The position numbers and the translations under genes are program-made. From positions 1-64,000 of the forward strand of contig MU394080.1 in the NCBI GenBank assembly GCA_022578605.1: a stretch of 64,000 bases of DNA, in the 5' to 3' direction. A model generated the notes under the pieces. The model was not told the DNA's origin and made no database searches. It was given only the letters and a program-made list of their open reading frames with translations. Numbering within the stretch: position 1 is the first letter of the stretch; every line of letters starts with the position of its first letter. The stretch is from Camillea tinctor (taxonomy: Eukaryota > Ascomycota > Sordariomycetes > Xylariales > Xylariaceae). Of this stretch, positions 1 through 11,362 are shown piece after piece.

Positions 1-3000
1 AAAATATTATATAAAGTATAATATAGTAAACTTTTTAACTTAATTTATTTTTATGTTATAAAAGCTTTTAATTAAGCTATTATTTTAAAATTATAAAATA
101 AAAAATTATTGCTTTAATTAATAAAAATATATATAATAAGCTATTAAAAGTTTATTAATTATGTAATTATAATTAAAAAAAACAAAAAAATAAAAATTAT
201 TAATAACGTTATTTTTAATAAATAGTAAATATATATTAACTTTAAATTATATTATAAAAAACTATAGTAAAAAACGCTAACATGTAAAGTTTTTTTTTTA
301 AAACTTTTAATTATAAAATATTTTATTAATTGCATATTAAATAAATTAATTAATTAATATAAGCAACTTTAATATTATTATAAATAATTATTATTATAAA
401 AAAGCTTTTAATACTTTAATAAAGCTTTTTTATTATTTATAAAAAAAAATTAACTTTTTAATTAGCTATTAAATAATTTTTTAAACGTTAATAAACTTAT
501 TAATAATATTATATATATTAATAAAAAACTTATATTTGCAATTAAAATTAAGTTAGCGCTTTTAATAAAAATTTTTAAAGCATATTTTAAACTTAAAATT
601 TTTTTATATTATTTAATAAAAAAAATAAATAAATATATTTACTTTTATAAATTAAAATTACTTATAAAACTTAAAAAAATTAAATATAATAACTTTATAT
701 TTTAATAAAAAGCATTTATTTTTTAAAAATAATTTATTATTAACATAGCTTTTTTTATAGTAATAGTTAAAAAAATAAAACTTAAAAAATTTAAATTTTA
801 TAAAAAAGTTAAAAACTTTTTATAATAAAATAAGTAAAAAAAAGCTATAAACTTTAAATATAAATTATTAATAAATAACTATATTTAAATTTTAATATTA
901 CTATTTAAATATAAAAAACTTTTTAATAAAAAATAAATATATAAACTTAAAATAAGCTTTAATAAAAAAATATTATAATATAAAGCTAAATAAATAATTA
1001 AAAGTTTTAAATAAATTATAAAAATAAACTTTAATAAAACTTTTACTTTAATAGTTAAGCTTATAAGCTATAAAGCTTTATTTATTATAATAGTTACTTT
1101 TAATTTAAAAATTAATTAAATAAACGTTAAAATAGCTTTTTTTTATAATAACGTTAATAAAAAAGTTTATATAAAGTAATTATTAAAGTTTATTAATAAT
1201 AACTATTTAAATTAAGTTTATAAATTAAATAAAGCGCTATATAGCTTAAAATAATTATTAAAAATATAGTATAATATTTTAGTAAAATATTTAAAAAAGT
1301 TAAAATTTTACTTATTTATATTTAATACGGAAATTTTTATAAAAAAATATATTTATATTATTATTTACGTTAATAATTTTTTTATTATAAAACTTTTTAA
1401 ATTAAATATTATAAAATTAAAATAATATTTAAGTAATTAATTTAAAATATTTAATTTAAAACTTTACAATTATTATTTAGAATATAACTATACGCTAAAA
1501 TAAACAATAAAAAATTATTTACTTAAAATAACAAATATATTTAAAAAAAGTTTTAAAAAAATTTAAGTATTAAAACGTTAAACTATATTGCATTTTTATA
1601 ACTTTATTTATTAAGCTAACTTTAAAAAACTATAAAGCTTTTAAAAATATAAAATAATAATATATAAAAGCTATTAAATTATTAATATATACTATGTTTA
1701 ATATAAAATTTAACTTAATTTTTTTAATATTTTACTTTAATAAGTTTATAATAAACTTAATAAAAAAATATTGTTAAAAAATAAAACAAATTATAAAATA
1801 TATTAAAAAAATATTAAACTTAAAATTATATTATAATAAATTATTAAAATACTTTATAAAATATATAAACGTTAATTAAGCTAATAATATTATATTAAAA
1901 AAATTTACTTTAAAGTTTATTTTTAACTTTAACAATAAAGCTATTAATTAAAAATTTAAAAAATAAACGTTTATAGCTTTATTTAGTTATAAAGTAAAAT
2001 ATATAGCATAAATTTAAGCTATTAAAAAAGCTATATAGCTTAAAAAATTATTTAAAAAATTAAAAGCATTTAAAGCAATTAAAAATATATTTATTATAAT
2101 TATTTATAAAAATAATTAAAAAGTTATAGCGCTATTAAAAAATTTTAAATATTATAAATAATTAAAATATATAAATATTTAATATTATTTTATATATAAA
2201 GCATAAAAAAAAAGCAAAATAAATTTTTAATATATATTTATATAAAAATAAGTAATAAATAATTTAATAAAGCTTTTTTTAAAATTTTAATTTAAAATAT
2301 TTTGCTATAGCTTTAATTTAATTAGTTTTAAAATAGTAAAGTTTTAAATTAAAAATATATTAAAAAATAATTAAAATATTTTTATTTTTACTTTAATATT
2401 AATGCTTATTATTTTTAATTTTTATTAATAATAATATTTATATTTTATTAATAAATTATTATTAAAAAAGTTATATAATTATTATATAATTTTATTAACT
2501 TTTTTTATTTATTTAAAACTTAATATTTATTTATTATTTAATAAAATTATAATATTTTTTTACAAATTTAATTATTTTTTTATTATAATTTTTTATTTTT
2601 TTTTATTATTTAAAATATTTATTATTAAAATTTATTAATAATAATTTAAATATAAATACTTATTTATTTATATATATATTAATTAAACTATTTATAAACT
2701 TTAAAATACTTTTTAAAAAATATATTTTATATTTATTATAAGTATAATATATACTTAATGCTTTTTATATTTATTTATTATTAATATTTTTTTATAATAG
2801 CGTTAAATAATTTTTATACGCTAATTATAAAAAAAACTTATATAATATTAAATATAAAGCTTTTATTTTAAAATTTTATATTATTAAATATTTAAAATTA
2901 ACTTAAATAGTTTATATAGCATTTTTTATTGCAAATTAAGTATAATTAACTTATAATAACGCTTAATAATAAAAAAATTAACACGTTTACGCTATAATAT

Positions 3001-3745
3001 TTATATAAAACTTAATAAAAAATAAAGTAATAATTATTTATAATTATAATTTTTTTAATACTTTTTATATAAAAAATTTACATGTTAAAAACGTGTTATG
3101 TAGCTTATTATAATTATTATATAAATATACTTAAAAAAAAACTTAACTTACGCTATATTATAATAATAATAAATTAAAGTTTAATTAAAATAAATATTTA
3201 AATTTTTTTTTTTATTAAATTTAAAAATAAACTATATAAAAAAACTTTTTTTTTAAAAAAAGCATTAATTTAAAAATAAAAAAGTATATATAAATAATTA
3301 AGTTATAAACTTATTTATTTTTTTCGATTTATTATAAGTTAAAAAGTAACTATTAAAATTAATATATTATATTAACTTATTAAACTTTAAATTTTTTTTT
3401 TTTATATTAATATAGTACTTATTAATATTAAAACATAAAATGCTTTAAAAAAGTTTTTATAAGCTTAAACTTTAATAATAATTTAAAAATTAAAAAAAAA
3501 TTTACTTACATAAATTTATATATATAAAAAAAAAAAAAAAAAAATATAGCGCTAATACTAACTTATTTTCCTTAATAAAAAGAAAAAAAAAAATGTTTTA
3601 TATACACTTTTATATATATATATACTTTTATATTAAAAACTATTTATAAAATAAGCTACTAATATAGTTTTAAAAAAAAATGTTAAAATATAAAGTTATT
3701 ACTTTATTTTACAATACTACACTACTATTATATATACATATATAT
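1..3745. repeat. AT-rich RIP-mutated isochore
   Basis: The first 3.7 kb is overwhelmingly A and T. The few remaining G and C bases sit mostly in AGC, GCT and ACG contexts, while CA and TG dinucleotides are nearly absent by eye. That is the signature left by repeat-induced point mutation (CpA to TpA), known from Pezizomycotina. The composition changes sharply near 3745, where ordinary sequence resumes. The part from 1021 to 2280 still shows Ty1/Copia pol (separate entry). I could not assign 1-1020 or 2281-3745; they may be the rest of that element or other repeats. No intact ORF is present. Confidence 0.9.
1021..2280 (+). mobile_element. RIP-inactivated Ty1/Copia retrotransposon, RT and RNase H part
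   Basis: Plus-strand translation, ignoring stops, follows Copia pol. KINFNKTFTLIVKLISYKAL at 1021 matches the start of the RT domain, where copies usually read like GIDF-ETFAPVVKPMSYKAL. KALYSLK-stop at 1231-1254 corresponds to KALYGLKQ. YVNN at 1366-1377 corresponds to the catalytic YVDD. From about 1976, in another frame, the RNase H region (ALSS-EAEYIA..KEAIWL..L) is recognisable as ALFSYKVKYIA. and KKAI.LKKL, running to about 2280. Differences are almost all G to A or C to T, including CAA to TAA stops and GAT to AAT at the active site, so the element is dead. RT before RNase H with no integrase after it fits Copia rather than Gypsy. LTRs were not found. Confidence 0.8.
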
Positions 3746-5136
3746 CGGGCTTTTGCCTTTCTTTAAACTTTCTCCTAAACTAATACACTTTATCCTTTTC
3801 TTTACCTATCGTCTCACTTTAATAGAATAGAGCTATAAATGCTTAAGCCTATGGGATTATCTAAAAAAGCTTCTCCTCCAACCTAGGAACTACTACAGCA
3901 AATTCACTAGAACTCACTAACGGGTATTAAAAAGAAAGAAAAAAGAAAAGAAACAAAGTGACCTTTCTAATGGTGGTATAACCACCGCCTATTCAGAATA
4001 CTATTACCTTTTCAGCGATAAAAGTGCTTGAGGTAGTAAAGCAATCCTCAAATCTATAAGGTAAACCAGATGACCAACTCCCATCCCACTCTTGAAACAT
4101 ACCATCCTCGAACCGCGAGTATACCTCCGGGCCAATATCCCCAGTCTTGCAGCAGCAGCAGCAGTAGTACCTTTATAATCTGCCTCACTGATCAATTTCC
4201 CATACCACGACATCCTACCAGATAAATATTACTAGAAGCCCCTGAAGGTAAATTCAGGCAAGGCCAAATATTGAGGCTAACCTATATCACTAAACCTGCT
4301 CCCCTTTGGCTTATGACAAGAGTTCTCGACGAGTAAATCCCAATCCGACTGGTTAATAAACATCAAGAAGGGTGTATTTTACTTAGCGCTGCGACGTGGG
4401 AAACTCTCCCATGTATGTCATCTCAACACCGTCTATTAAATCCTATAAAGTTCTCATTATAAACAAATTATGTAACTTATCTAGGTAAATAGTCTGTACT
4501 TGTGTTTCTTTTTTCCACTTCACCTTGATAGTTCAAAAATAAATCTAGAATAATATATTTTTTTTATATTCCACTCTCTCTGTCATTCCTCATTCGATAT
4601 ACAACCTCTCTTCTACTCAATGTTGAACGGGCTCTAAAAGCCCTCGTCCCTCTTCCTTCCCCTCCCTCCGCCTTCCTCTCTCTCCTCTTAACCCCAACCC
4701 CCTCACGCTCCCCTTTCCCCTTTAGATAAAACAAGCGCAAGTACAATACATAGCTGTGAGAAGTTTGATGAAAACCCCTCGAATCTTGAAATTGTTTGAG
4801 GGAAAAAAACAATGCAGATGCCATGAGAGCATGTGTCTATGACCTTGTAAAGACACATGAGGTATTGTTGAAACGATATTAGGTTGAAAAAGAAATGATG
4901 AGCATCTCCCTCTCAGGGTTTGGTTTGGTTTATATGATCTAATCCTGTGCGCCGTTTCCGCCCTTCTTCTTTCTTTTCTCTCTTCTATCTTTCTTTGCCT
5001 ACCAGATGTTGAAATCAGATTTTCTTTTCATGCATGACATAGTCCTATATGTTAAAACATGACGAGCCCAGACAAGAAAGAGGGGGAAAAGAAAAATGGT
5101 CGCCCGGTCCCTTTTATATTTCTACTTAGAATTTGC
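3746..5136. other. Intergenic stretch between AT isochore and GCV2
   Basis: No convincing gene was seen. There is a short CAG-type trinucleotide run near 4145-4163 and a C/T-rich stretch at about 4570-4720. Small open frames here have no recognisable domain and no splice partners. The last part is the 3' flank of the minus-strand GCV2 gene. Confidence 0.6.
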
Positions 5137-8100
5137 TTAAGCATCTCCCGTAGTGTCTTCGACTGGGGGGCAGGTACAGAAGAGATTCAGGTCTCCGTAG
5201 GCTATGATTGCGTGTTAGTCTTCATCAATACGTACGTCCGACCTAGGAAGAGGGTGGGACCTACTATCGTCTACTCTCGCCACGCTAGGCCAAAACTTCT
5301 TCTCCTTCAGCCACGGCAAAGGGTATGCAGCCTTCTCTCTCGAGTAGCTTCGTTCCCATTTGCCTTCACCGTCACCCATAATAATATCACTTATGGGATG
5401 GGGTGCGTTTTTCAGCACATTACCCTCCCTTGGGACTTTACCCTCTTCAATTTCGCGGATCTCGGCGCGAATATTAATCAATGCATCAATGAAACGATCT
5501 AATTCTTCCTTGCTCTCGCTCTCGGTTGGTTCGATCATGAGGGTGTTGGCCACTGGCCAGCTCATCGTTGGCGCATGGAAGCCATAGTCTTGCAAACGCT
5601 TCGCAATGTCAATAGCTTCTACGCCGGCAGATTTGCTGAAGGACCGGACATCAAGAATGAACTCATGAGCACATCTACCATGCTCATTCATGTATAAGAT
5701 AGAGTAGTGGGGTTTCAGGCGTGAAAGAATATAGTTGGCGTTGAGAAGTGTAATCTTCGTGGCGTGCGTTAAGCCATCAGCACCTAGAAACACAAATTAT
5801 TTAGTTACTACTATCAGCAAATTGCATGATTTGGCTACTCGAAGAATCGAAATTTTGGGATAAGGGCTACATAAAGCCCAAAGAAACTTACCCATCATAG
5901 TGTTGTACGCCCAACTGATCAAGCTAATACTGGCGCTCCCGTACCTGGCGCTGCTGACGGCAAAGCTATGCTTGGTAGTTAGGCTAACCTGATCGATAGT
6001 TTTCTTAAGCTGATTAGTAGCTAGCTGGACCTGATAGACAGCATGCTTAAGCTGATCGGTAATTTGCTCAACCTGATCGGTAGCTTGCTTAATATGATCG
6101 GTAGCTTTATTAACCTCATCGGTAGCTTTATTAATCTGCTTGGTAGCTTGATTAACCTGATCGGTAGCTTGATTGACCCGATCCCCAGCTTGCTTAACCG
6201 GAGCCAGCGGGTTGCTCGGTAGAAAAGGTTTGAGGTGCTTCTTGACACAGATGGGACCAACGCCAGGGCCGCCTCCACCATGAGGAATACAGAAAGTCTT
6301 GTGAAGGTTGAGATGGCATACGTCTGCCCCGATATCCCCGGGAGAACAAAGGCCGATCTGAGCATTCATATTCGCCCCATCCATGTAAACCTGACCACCG
6401 TGGTCGTGAACAATTTGGCAAACTTTCTTGATATCAGGTTCAAAGACGCCATAGGTGCTTGGGTAGGTGACCATAATAGCGCCGAGCTGGTCTTGATACT
6501 GTTTGCATTTTGCCTCGAGATCCGCTAAATCAAGGTTACCAGTAGCCGTGTCGCACTTTATAGGCACAACGCGCATACCAGCCATTGCGGCTGAGGCGGG
6601 GTTCGTACCGTGAGCAGATACGGGAATAAGGCAGATATCACGATCCTTCCCATCCGGGGTTTTCGATCGGTGATAGTCCCGAATTGTTCTGAGTCCGGCG
6701 AATTCTCCTTGAGCGCCCGAGTTAGGTTGGATTGAAACAGAATCCATTCCTGTTATATGGGCCAATTGCACCATGAGCTTTCCCAACAAAGTCGTAATGC
6801 TACCGACTAGGAAGCCCGGGGTGAAGGGATGCAAATTGGAGAAACGGGGCATAGTAATCAGCGACATCTCAGTCGTTCCGTTCAACTTCATGGTGCATGA
6901 TCCAAGTGGAATCATAGAGTGGACCAAGGACAAATCCTTGGCCTGCAAGTGATGGATATACCGTAGCAGTTCTGTCTCTGAATGGTGTGTGTTGAAGACG
7001 GGGTGTGTTAAGAAGCTAGAGGTGCGACGGAAGGCATCTGGGATCTCCAGAGGGCCACCCTGTTGTGCTAGGATATTCGTGACCATCTTGTGCGCCTCCC
7101 TCGAAATATCGGTAGGGGCTCCTTTATAGATTTCTAGAAATGTCTTACGGACTTCTAAAAATGTCTTGGCGATGACGCCGAGATCCCTGAGAGTGGTAGT
7201 CTCGTCAACAGAGATTCCAATGTGCTTGTCGTCAATGAGGCGGATCAGGTATCGACGGTCTAGTAACGTTTTTAAGATCCTGCTTCGTACTAGTGGGGAT
7301 TCAACATCAATTATAACCGTGTCGAACATGACACGACCATCGGGCGACCATTTACTCTTCTCTGTCTTAAAGCCATATGCTTCGGCGATCGCTTGGACGA
7401 CCCGGGCTCCACGCACGGCCCGCTCCGCGATTGCCTTAAGACCTTCGGGGCCATGGTAGATAGCATAGAGGGCATTCATGTTGGCCAGCAGTGCCTGTGA
7501 TGTGCACACATTACTAGTGGCCTTTTCTCGTCGAATGTGCTGTTCTCTTGTCTGTAGAGCCAGACGATACGCCTTGCCACCCAAACGGTCCTTAGATAAC
7601 CCGACTAACCTTCCGGGAATCTTGCGTTTCTGCTTCTCGGTTACAGCGAAGAAAGCGGCATGCGGCCCGCCAAAGCCCATGGGAACTCCGAACCTCTGGG
7701 CACTCCCGAAGGCGATATCCGCACCCCATTCACCAGGCGGCTTCAGGATGGTCAGAGCGAGCAGGTCAGTCGCAACGCTGAACAAGGCACCTTGCTGGTG
7801 CACTATATCAACTAGAGGCTCGTAGTTGTCTACGTTTCCAAGGGTGTCTGGGTACTGAGCCATGACACCAACCAGATCATCTCCCAGTGCCTGGATTTCG
7901 GCACGACTGCCCTCGCTTGAGAGATCCAACTCCAGGAGCCGAATACCGAAGCCATCAGCACGCCCACGCATAACAGAGATGGTTTGGCTATGGAGGCCCG
8001 AGGACACAACGAAAGTCTTTCCCTCCCTCTTAACCCTTGAGGAAGGCAAGGCGTTCATGGAAAGGGTCATGGCCTCGGCGGCGGCGGTACCTTCATCAAG

Positions 8101-8808
8101 AAGACTAGCATTGGCGATGGGAAGTGCCGTGAGGTCGGACACCATGGTCTGGAAGTTCACCAAGGATTCTAGGCGACCCTGACTGATTTCGGGCTGATAA
8201 GGAGTATAGCTCGTGTACCAAGCAGGATTCTCCAGCACATTGCGCTGGATAACTGATGGCGTATGGGTTCCATAATAGCCAGCGCCAATCATGCATTTGA
8301 GGTCATCGATGTTCTCATGGTAAGTTTGAGCTGATCTCACGAGATCTGATTCGCTGTATGTCAAACCATATGAAATAGATTGGGACTCTAGTTTTCGGGT
8401 GGAGAGTATGTCAGCCGGGATGACTTGGGATACGAAGGCGTCTAGGTCGTCGGCTGGTGGTGACAAGGACTTGAGCATCTGGGCCGTTTCGGCCTCGTCC
8501 GGACCGATGTGGCGCCGGGGAAAAGAGTCTAGCTTGGGGTATAAAGCGATGGCATCGGCCAAGCGAAGGGTTGACTTGACATCCTCGCTAGCCGAGAGGA
8601 CAGGCGAGTTGACCTCCTCGCTAGCCGAGAGGACATGCGAGTGGGAGAAAGCCCTTCGGCCGGTGACCTGGGCTACAGCCTTGTACGTGCATGTGCGGCA
8701 TACCCATTGGTTTGGACGTCGTAGCTGAGAACCAGCAGAGGACGAGAGGCGAGATTGAGCCGATAATCGGCCAAACCGGTGTGGGATTGCCCGCGCAATG
8801 GAAGCCAT
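5137..8808 (-). CDS. GCV2: Glycine dehydrogenase (decarboxylating), P protein, mitochondrial
   Basis: This is the PLP-dependent P protein of the mitochondrial glycine cleavage system, which decarboxylates glycine and passes the aminomethyl group to the lipoyl H protein. Three exons are inferred: 8808-5892, 5783-5265 and 5201-5137, with GTAAGT..TAG and GTAGGT..TAG introns. The product is 1166 aa. The N-terminus ([20 protein letters not shown]) is a plausible mitochondrial presequence. Next come RHIGPDE and the N-terminal half, then the second half with the PLP-lysine motif NLHKTF (Lys about 837) and the Gly-rich HGGGGPG. The last exon restores the conserved C-terminus ([15 protein letters not shown]), which a single-ORF reading would miss. 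Oddity: residues about 871-947 are eleven 7-aa repeats in a linker that is short in other species. A smaller 33-bp duplication (8582-8602 repeated at 8615-8635) doubles VLSASE near the presequence. ATG at 8808 is chosen as the first Met before the presequence. Confidence 0.93.
5968..6198 (-). repeat. 21-bp coding minisatellite: eleven heptads inside GCV2
   Basis: Eleven diverged units of 21 bases encode heptads of the form [14 protein letters not shown] being the cleanest. Position a is Val, Ile or Leu and position d is mostly Ala, Thr or Ile, with polar residues elsewhere, so the segment should form a coiled coil about 77 residues long. It interrupts GCV2 between the [10 protein letters not shown] segment and [10 protein letters not shown]. 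The reading frame stays open throughout, so the array is tolerated in the protein. The central units are the most alike and the edge units the most diverged, as in a minisatellite that grew from the middle. Confidence 0.9.
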
Positions 8809-10084
8809 CTCGGGCTTTTTATTTCTGGTTCTCTTCCCTTTTCTCCTTGTCTCTCTCTCTCTCTCTCTCTCCTTTACCTACTCAACTTTGGTAGAAGGAG
8901 GAGGTAGGTGTAAGCAGTTGAAGTCGACAGGGTCCTCCGACTTTATTAACCTACCCGGAGTAGAAACAAGGGGGGGTTGCAAGGGAGAGTGTTTAGGAGG
9001 GAAAAGGAAAGAAAAAAAAAAGAAAGGAAAAAATAAATAAAAAAAGGAAGAAAAGTCTATTGGTTATCTCCAATTGAACGGTTACCAGTTTTTAAGTTTT
9101 ATGCAGTCATACCTGGGTCCCGCTGTTAAGGGTCCTATATCAACTACCTAGGTAACTGATAGGTACCAAGATATGTGAGCTTTATCAGTGATAAAAAAAA
9201 ATTAAAAAAATAAAAGACAAAAAAAAAGAGGCAGATGGTGGCCAATATCTCGGACTATTAAATAGTAATTTACCAATTACTATTCCCATTACCTTACAAG
9301 CCAAAAACGGATAGGTGGGTTGGGGAAGAAGAGGTTTCGACTTAACTTATCATTACTTACTTGAATGCTGTCAGAGTCCCCAACGATACAATTCCGCCAT
9401 CGGTCAACCTTCCAGTTATTAGCAAACCTAAAAAAGATAAGGGCTCTGGGGAAATGCAAGCTGGTACTAGGTACGTATGTAGTACCTATGTGCCAAATAC
9501 TCTAACCTAGTAGCTTAGCACCGGCAACAGCAGTCAGCGCCAGCACCGGTTTTTCCCGGTTAAGTCGACTGATAATCGAGTTTAGCGCCCATCTATGTAG
9601 ATGTAAGGTACCTCACCTATAGTAATTTGTACTACTATCTACATCTGGCAGGGTATCGCTACGTATCACGGATCACTACCCGTCCATACATATACGCACC
9701 CGTAACGCATTGGTACTATATGCACTTACCCCTCCATCTAAAAAGCTAGAGGTACGTACATAGGTACTTCTACTACCAACACTACTTTTTTTTTCTTCTG
9801 TTCTTTATTTTTTTCAAAGCAGCTGTCAATCAGTGTCAAAATTTATAGTTTAGCTTTTTTTCTTCTTTGATATCGTCACTCTGCATTTCCCGTTTGCTCA
9901 ATTCCGTAGCGTATCTTATCGTAGGCTTTCACTCTCTATTTTTTTTCTTTTTCTTTTTACTTGCATTGTCTCTCCCATTTCTTTTAAAAAACAAAGCCTC
10001 AAGCAAATAGGACACAACGAGTCTTAGCCACTCTTAACAAATATATTAAAAAAAAGTTGACCGGAACATTACTTTTTGCTCATC
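8809..10084. promoter_or_regulatory. Divergent promoter region of GCV2 and TOM5
   Basis: This is the 1.3 kb shared upstream region of two genes facing away from each other. It holds an 11-unit CT microsatellite (8850-8871) in the GCV2 leader, short A-runs, and a perfect TACCTAGGTA palindrome at 9145-9154. Several GGTACGTA or GTACCTA variants lie between 9460 and 9770. No gene was seen. Pyrimidine-rich sequence at 9785-9970 precedes TOM5. Confidence 0.6.
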
Positions 10085-10648
10085 ATGTTTGGATGTAAGT
10101 TGAATTTTTCTCTGTCCCTTTCCCCATAAACCCCCCTGCGCAAGAGCCGAGTATATATATGTGTTTACCTTGCCTTACCTTACCTACTCACACCCACCCT
10201 TATGCACAATACGAAACCTACTCGAGGCGCGGGCAAGTGGGCGGTATCGTGTATTGCTGCTATGGGGAAGGGAGGGTCAAATGGGGGCAGAAGGAAAAGC
10301 TATAGTAGAACGCCGCTGACATTGGCCACTCTCCCCGTTTTATAGTCGCACCGCCCCAGCTATCCAAGGAGGAGATGGAGCAGTTAGAGGCTGAAGCCGG
10401 CTCCACCGTCCAGCGCTTCATCACCACTGCCGTCATCCTCTACATCTGTACGCGCCCCATATGGCCCCCTCATCCCCCCTCTCCCTCTCCCTCTCCCTCT
10501 CTCCCGCCAATCCTTTATCCAGGTCCGAAACATAATGTGGGATAAGAGAGCAAAAGAGAAGGGAAAAGAGAAAGTCTAGACTCCTCGCTAACCTACACTA
10601 CACTCCGCAGCCCCGTTCCTTGTGGATGCCGTCTCGAGCGTGTTGTAG
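10085..10648 (+). CDS. TOM5: Tom5, small subunit of the mitochondrial outer membrane import complex
   Basis: A 49-aa tail-anchored protein assembled from three exons: 10085-10094, 10346-10447 and 10611-10648. The introns are GTAAGT..TAG and GTACGC..CAG. It begins MFGFAPPQLSKEE, the Tom5 start seen in filamentous fungi. An acidic stretch (MEQLEAEAG) follows, then one membrane helix (FITTAVILYISPFLVDAV) next to the C-terminus. Tom5 helps pass preproteins from the receptors to the Tom40 pore. Exon 1 is only 10 bases, which is why no long ORF marks the gene. Intron 2 carries a CTCCCT simple repeat at about 10480-10505. Its length matches the family. Confidence 0.9.
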
Positions 10649-11362
10649 TGGTACTACGGCTTGATGATTCGCCCGGCCGTCAACGAAGGCATATTACGGT
10701 TCTAGCGAAGAAGGAGGTTTCCGATGGGACAACAAAACACAAAACGACATGTCGTTCGGCTTTGGAGCGACACCGGTCTCTCTTCCTACTGCATAGAAAA
10801 CAAAATACATTAAGCATGGCCCAGCACTATACAATATAATGGGTATATTCATGACGAGGGGGTGGTAGAGGGGGAGGGGAAACGATGAAGGATAGCATTG
10901 AAATGCCTACACGGATTGTAGGCACTTTCTGAGCGGCATATTCTTACGGTAGCATAATATCTGTTCGGTTTGTTGTATGATACGTGCATTAGAAGACGGA
11001 TATTGGCGTCCCTGCATAACAGCATGACGATTCTGTGAATCGATGGTATTTCACGGCTCCCAATTCTCCTCCAACATGGCCGGAAGCAGTGGATGGAACA
11101 AAAAGAATGGGCTGAGCCAGAAAATCACGGGAAACCCCAAAGCCGGGTCGTAGATAATCTTCTAAACGTATTAGATGGCGAGACGTCTCCAAACCCGAAC
11201 GCCTGGTCTTCCATTTCTCGATGTCCTACGACCATTTTTTTTTATGTGTACAAGCTTGTCCCGCTTCCGCCAGTAGAGAAAACCCTCCCACCCCGAACCT
11301 CGCCTTGCCTCGTATCGTGTCTATATGGTATCATGACTAACCCTCCTCCGTAAGAATTCGTC
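10649..11362. other. Intergenic, convergent 3' ends of TOM5 and NUP57
   Basis: About 0.7 kb lies between two genes that converge. There is a purine-rich patch near 10855-10880. No open frame with a recognisable domain and no RNA gene were seen. Confidence 0.6.

Noticed and set aside
4004..4213. 69-codon minus-strand ORF with an Ala run
   Set aside because: The Ala run is a CAG-type trinucleotide repeat; no domain or homolog recognised.
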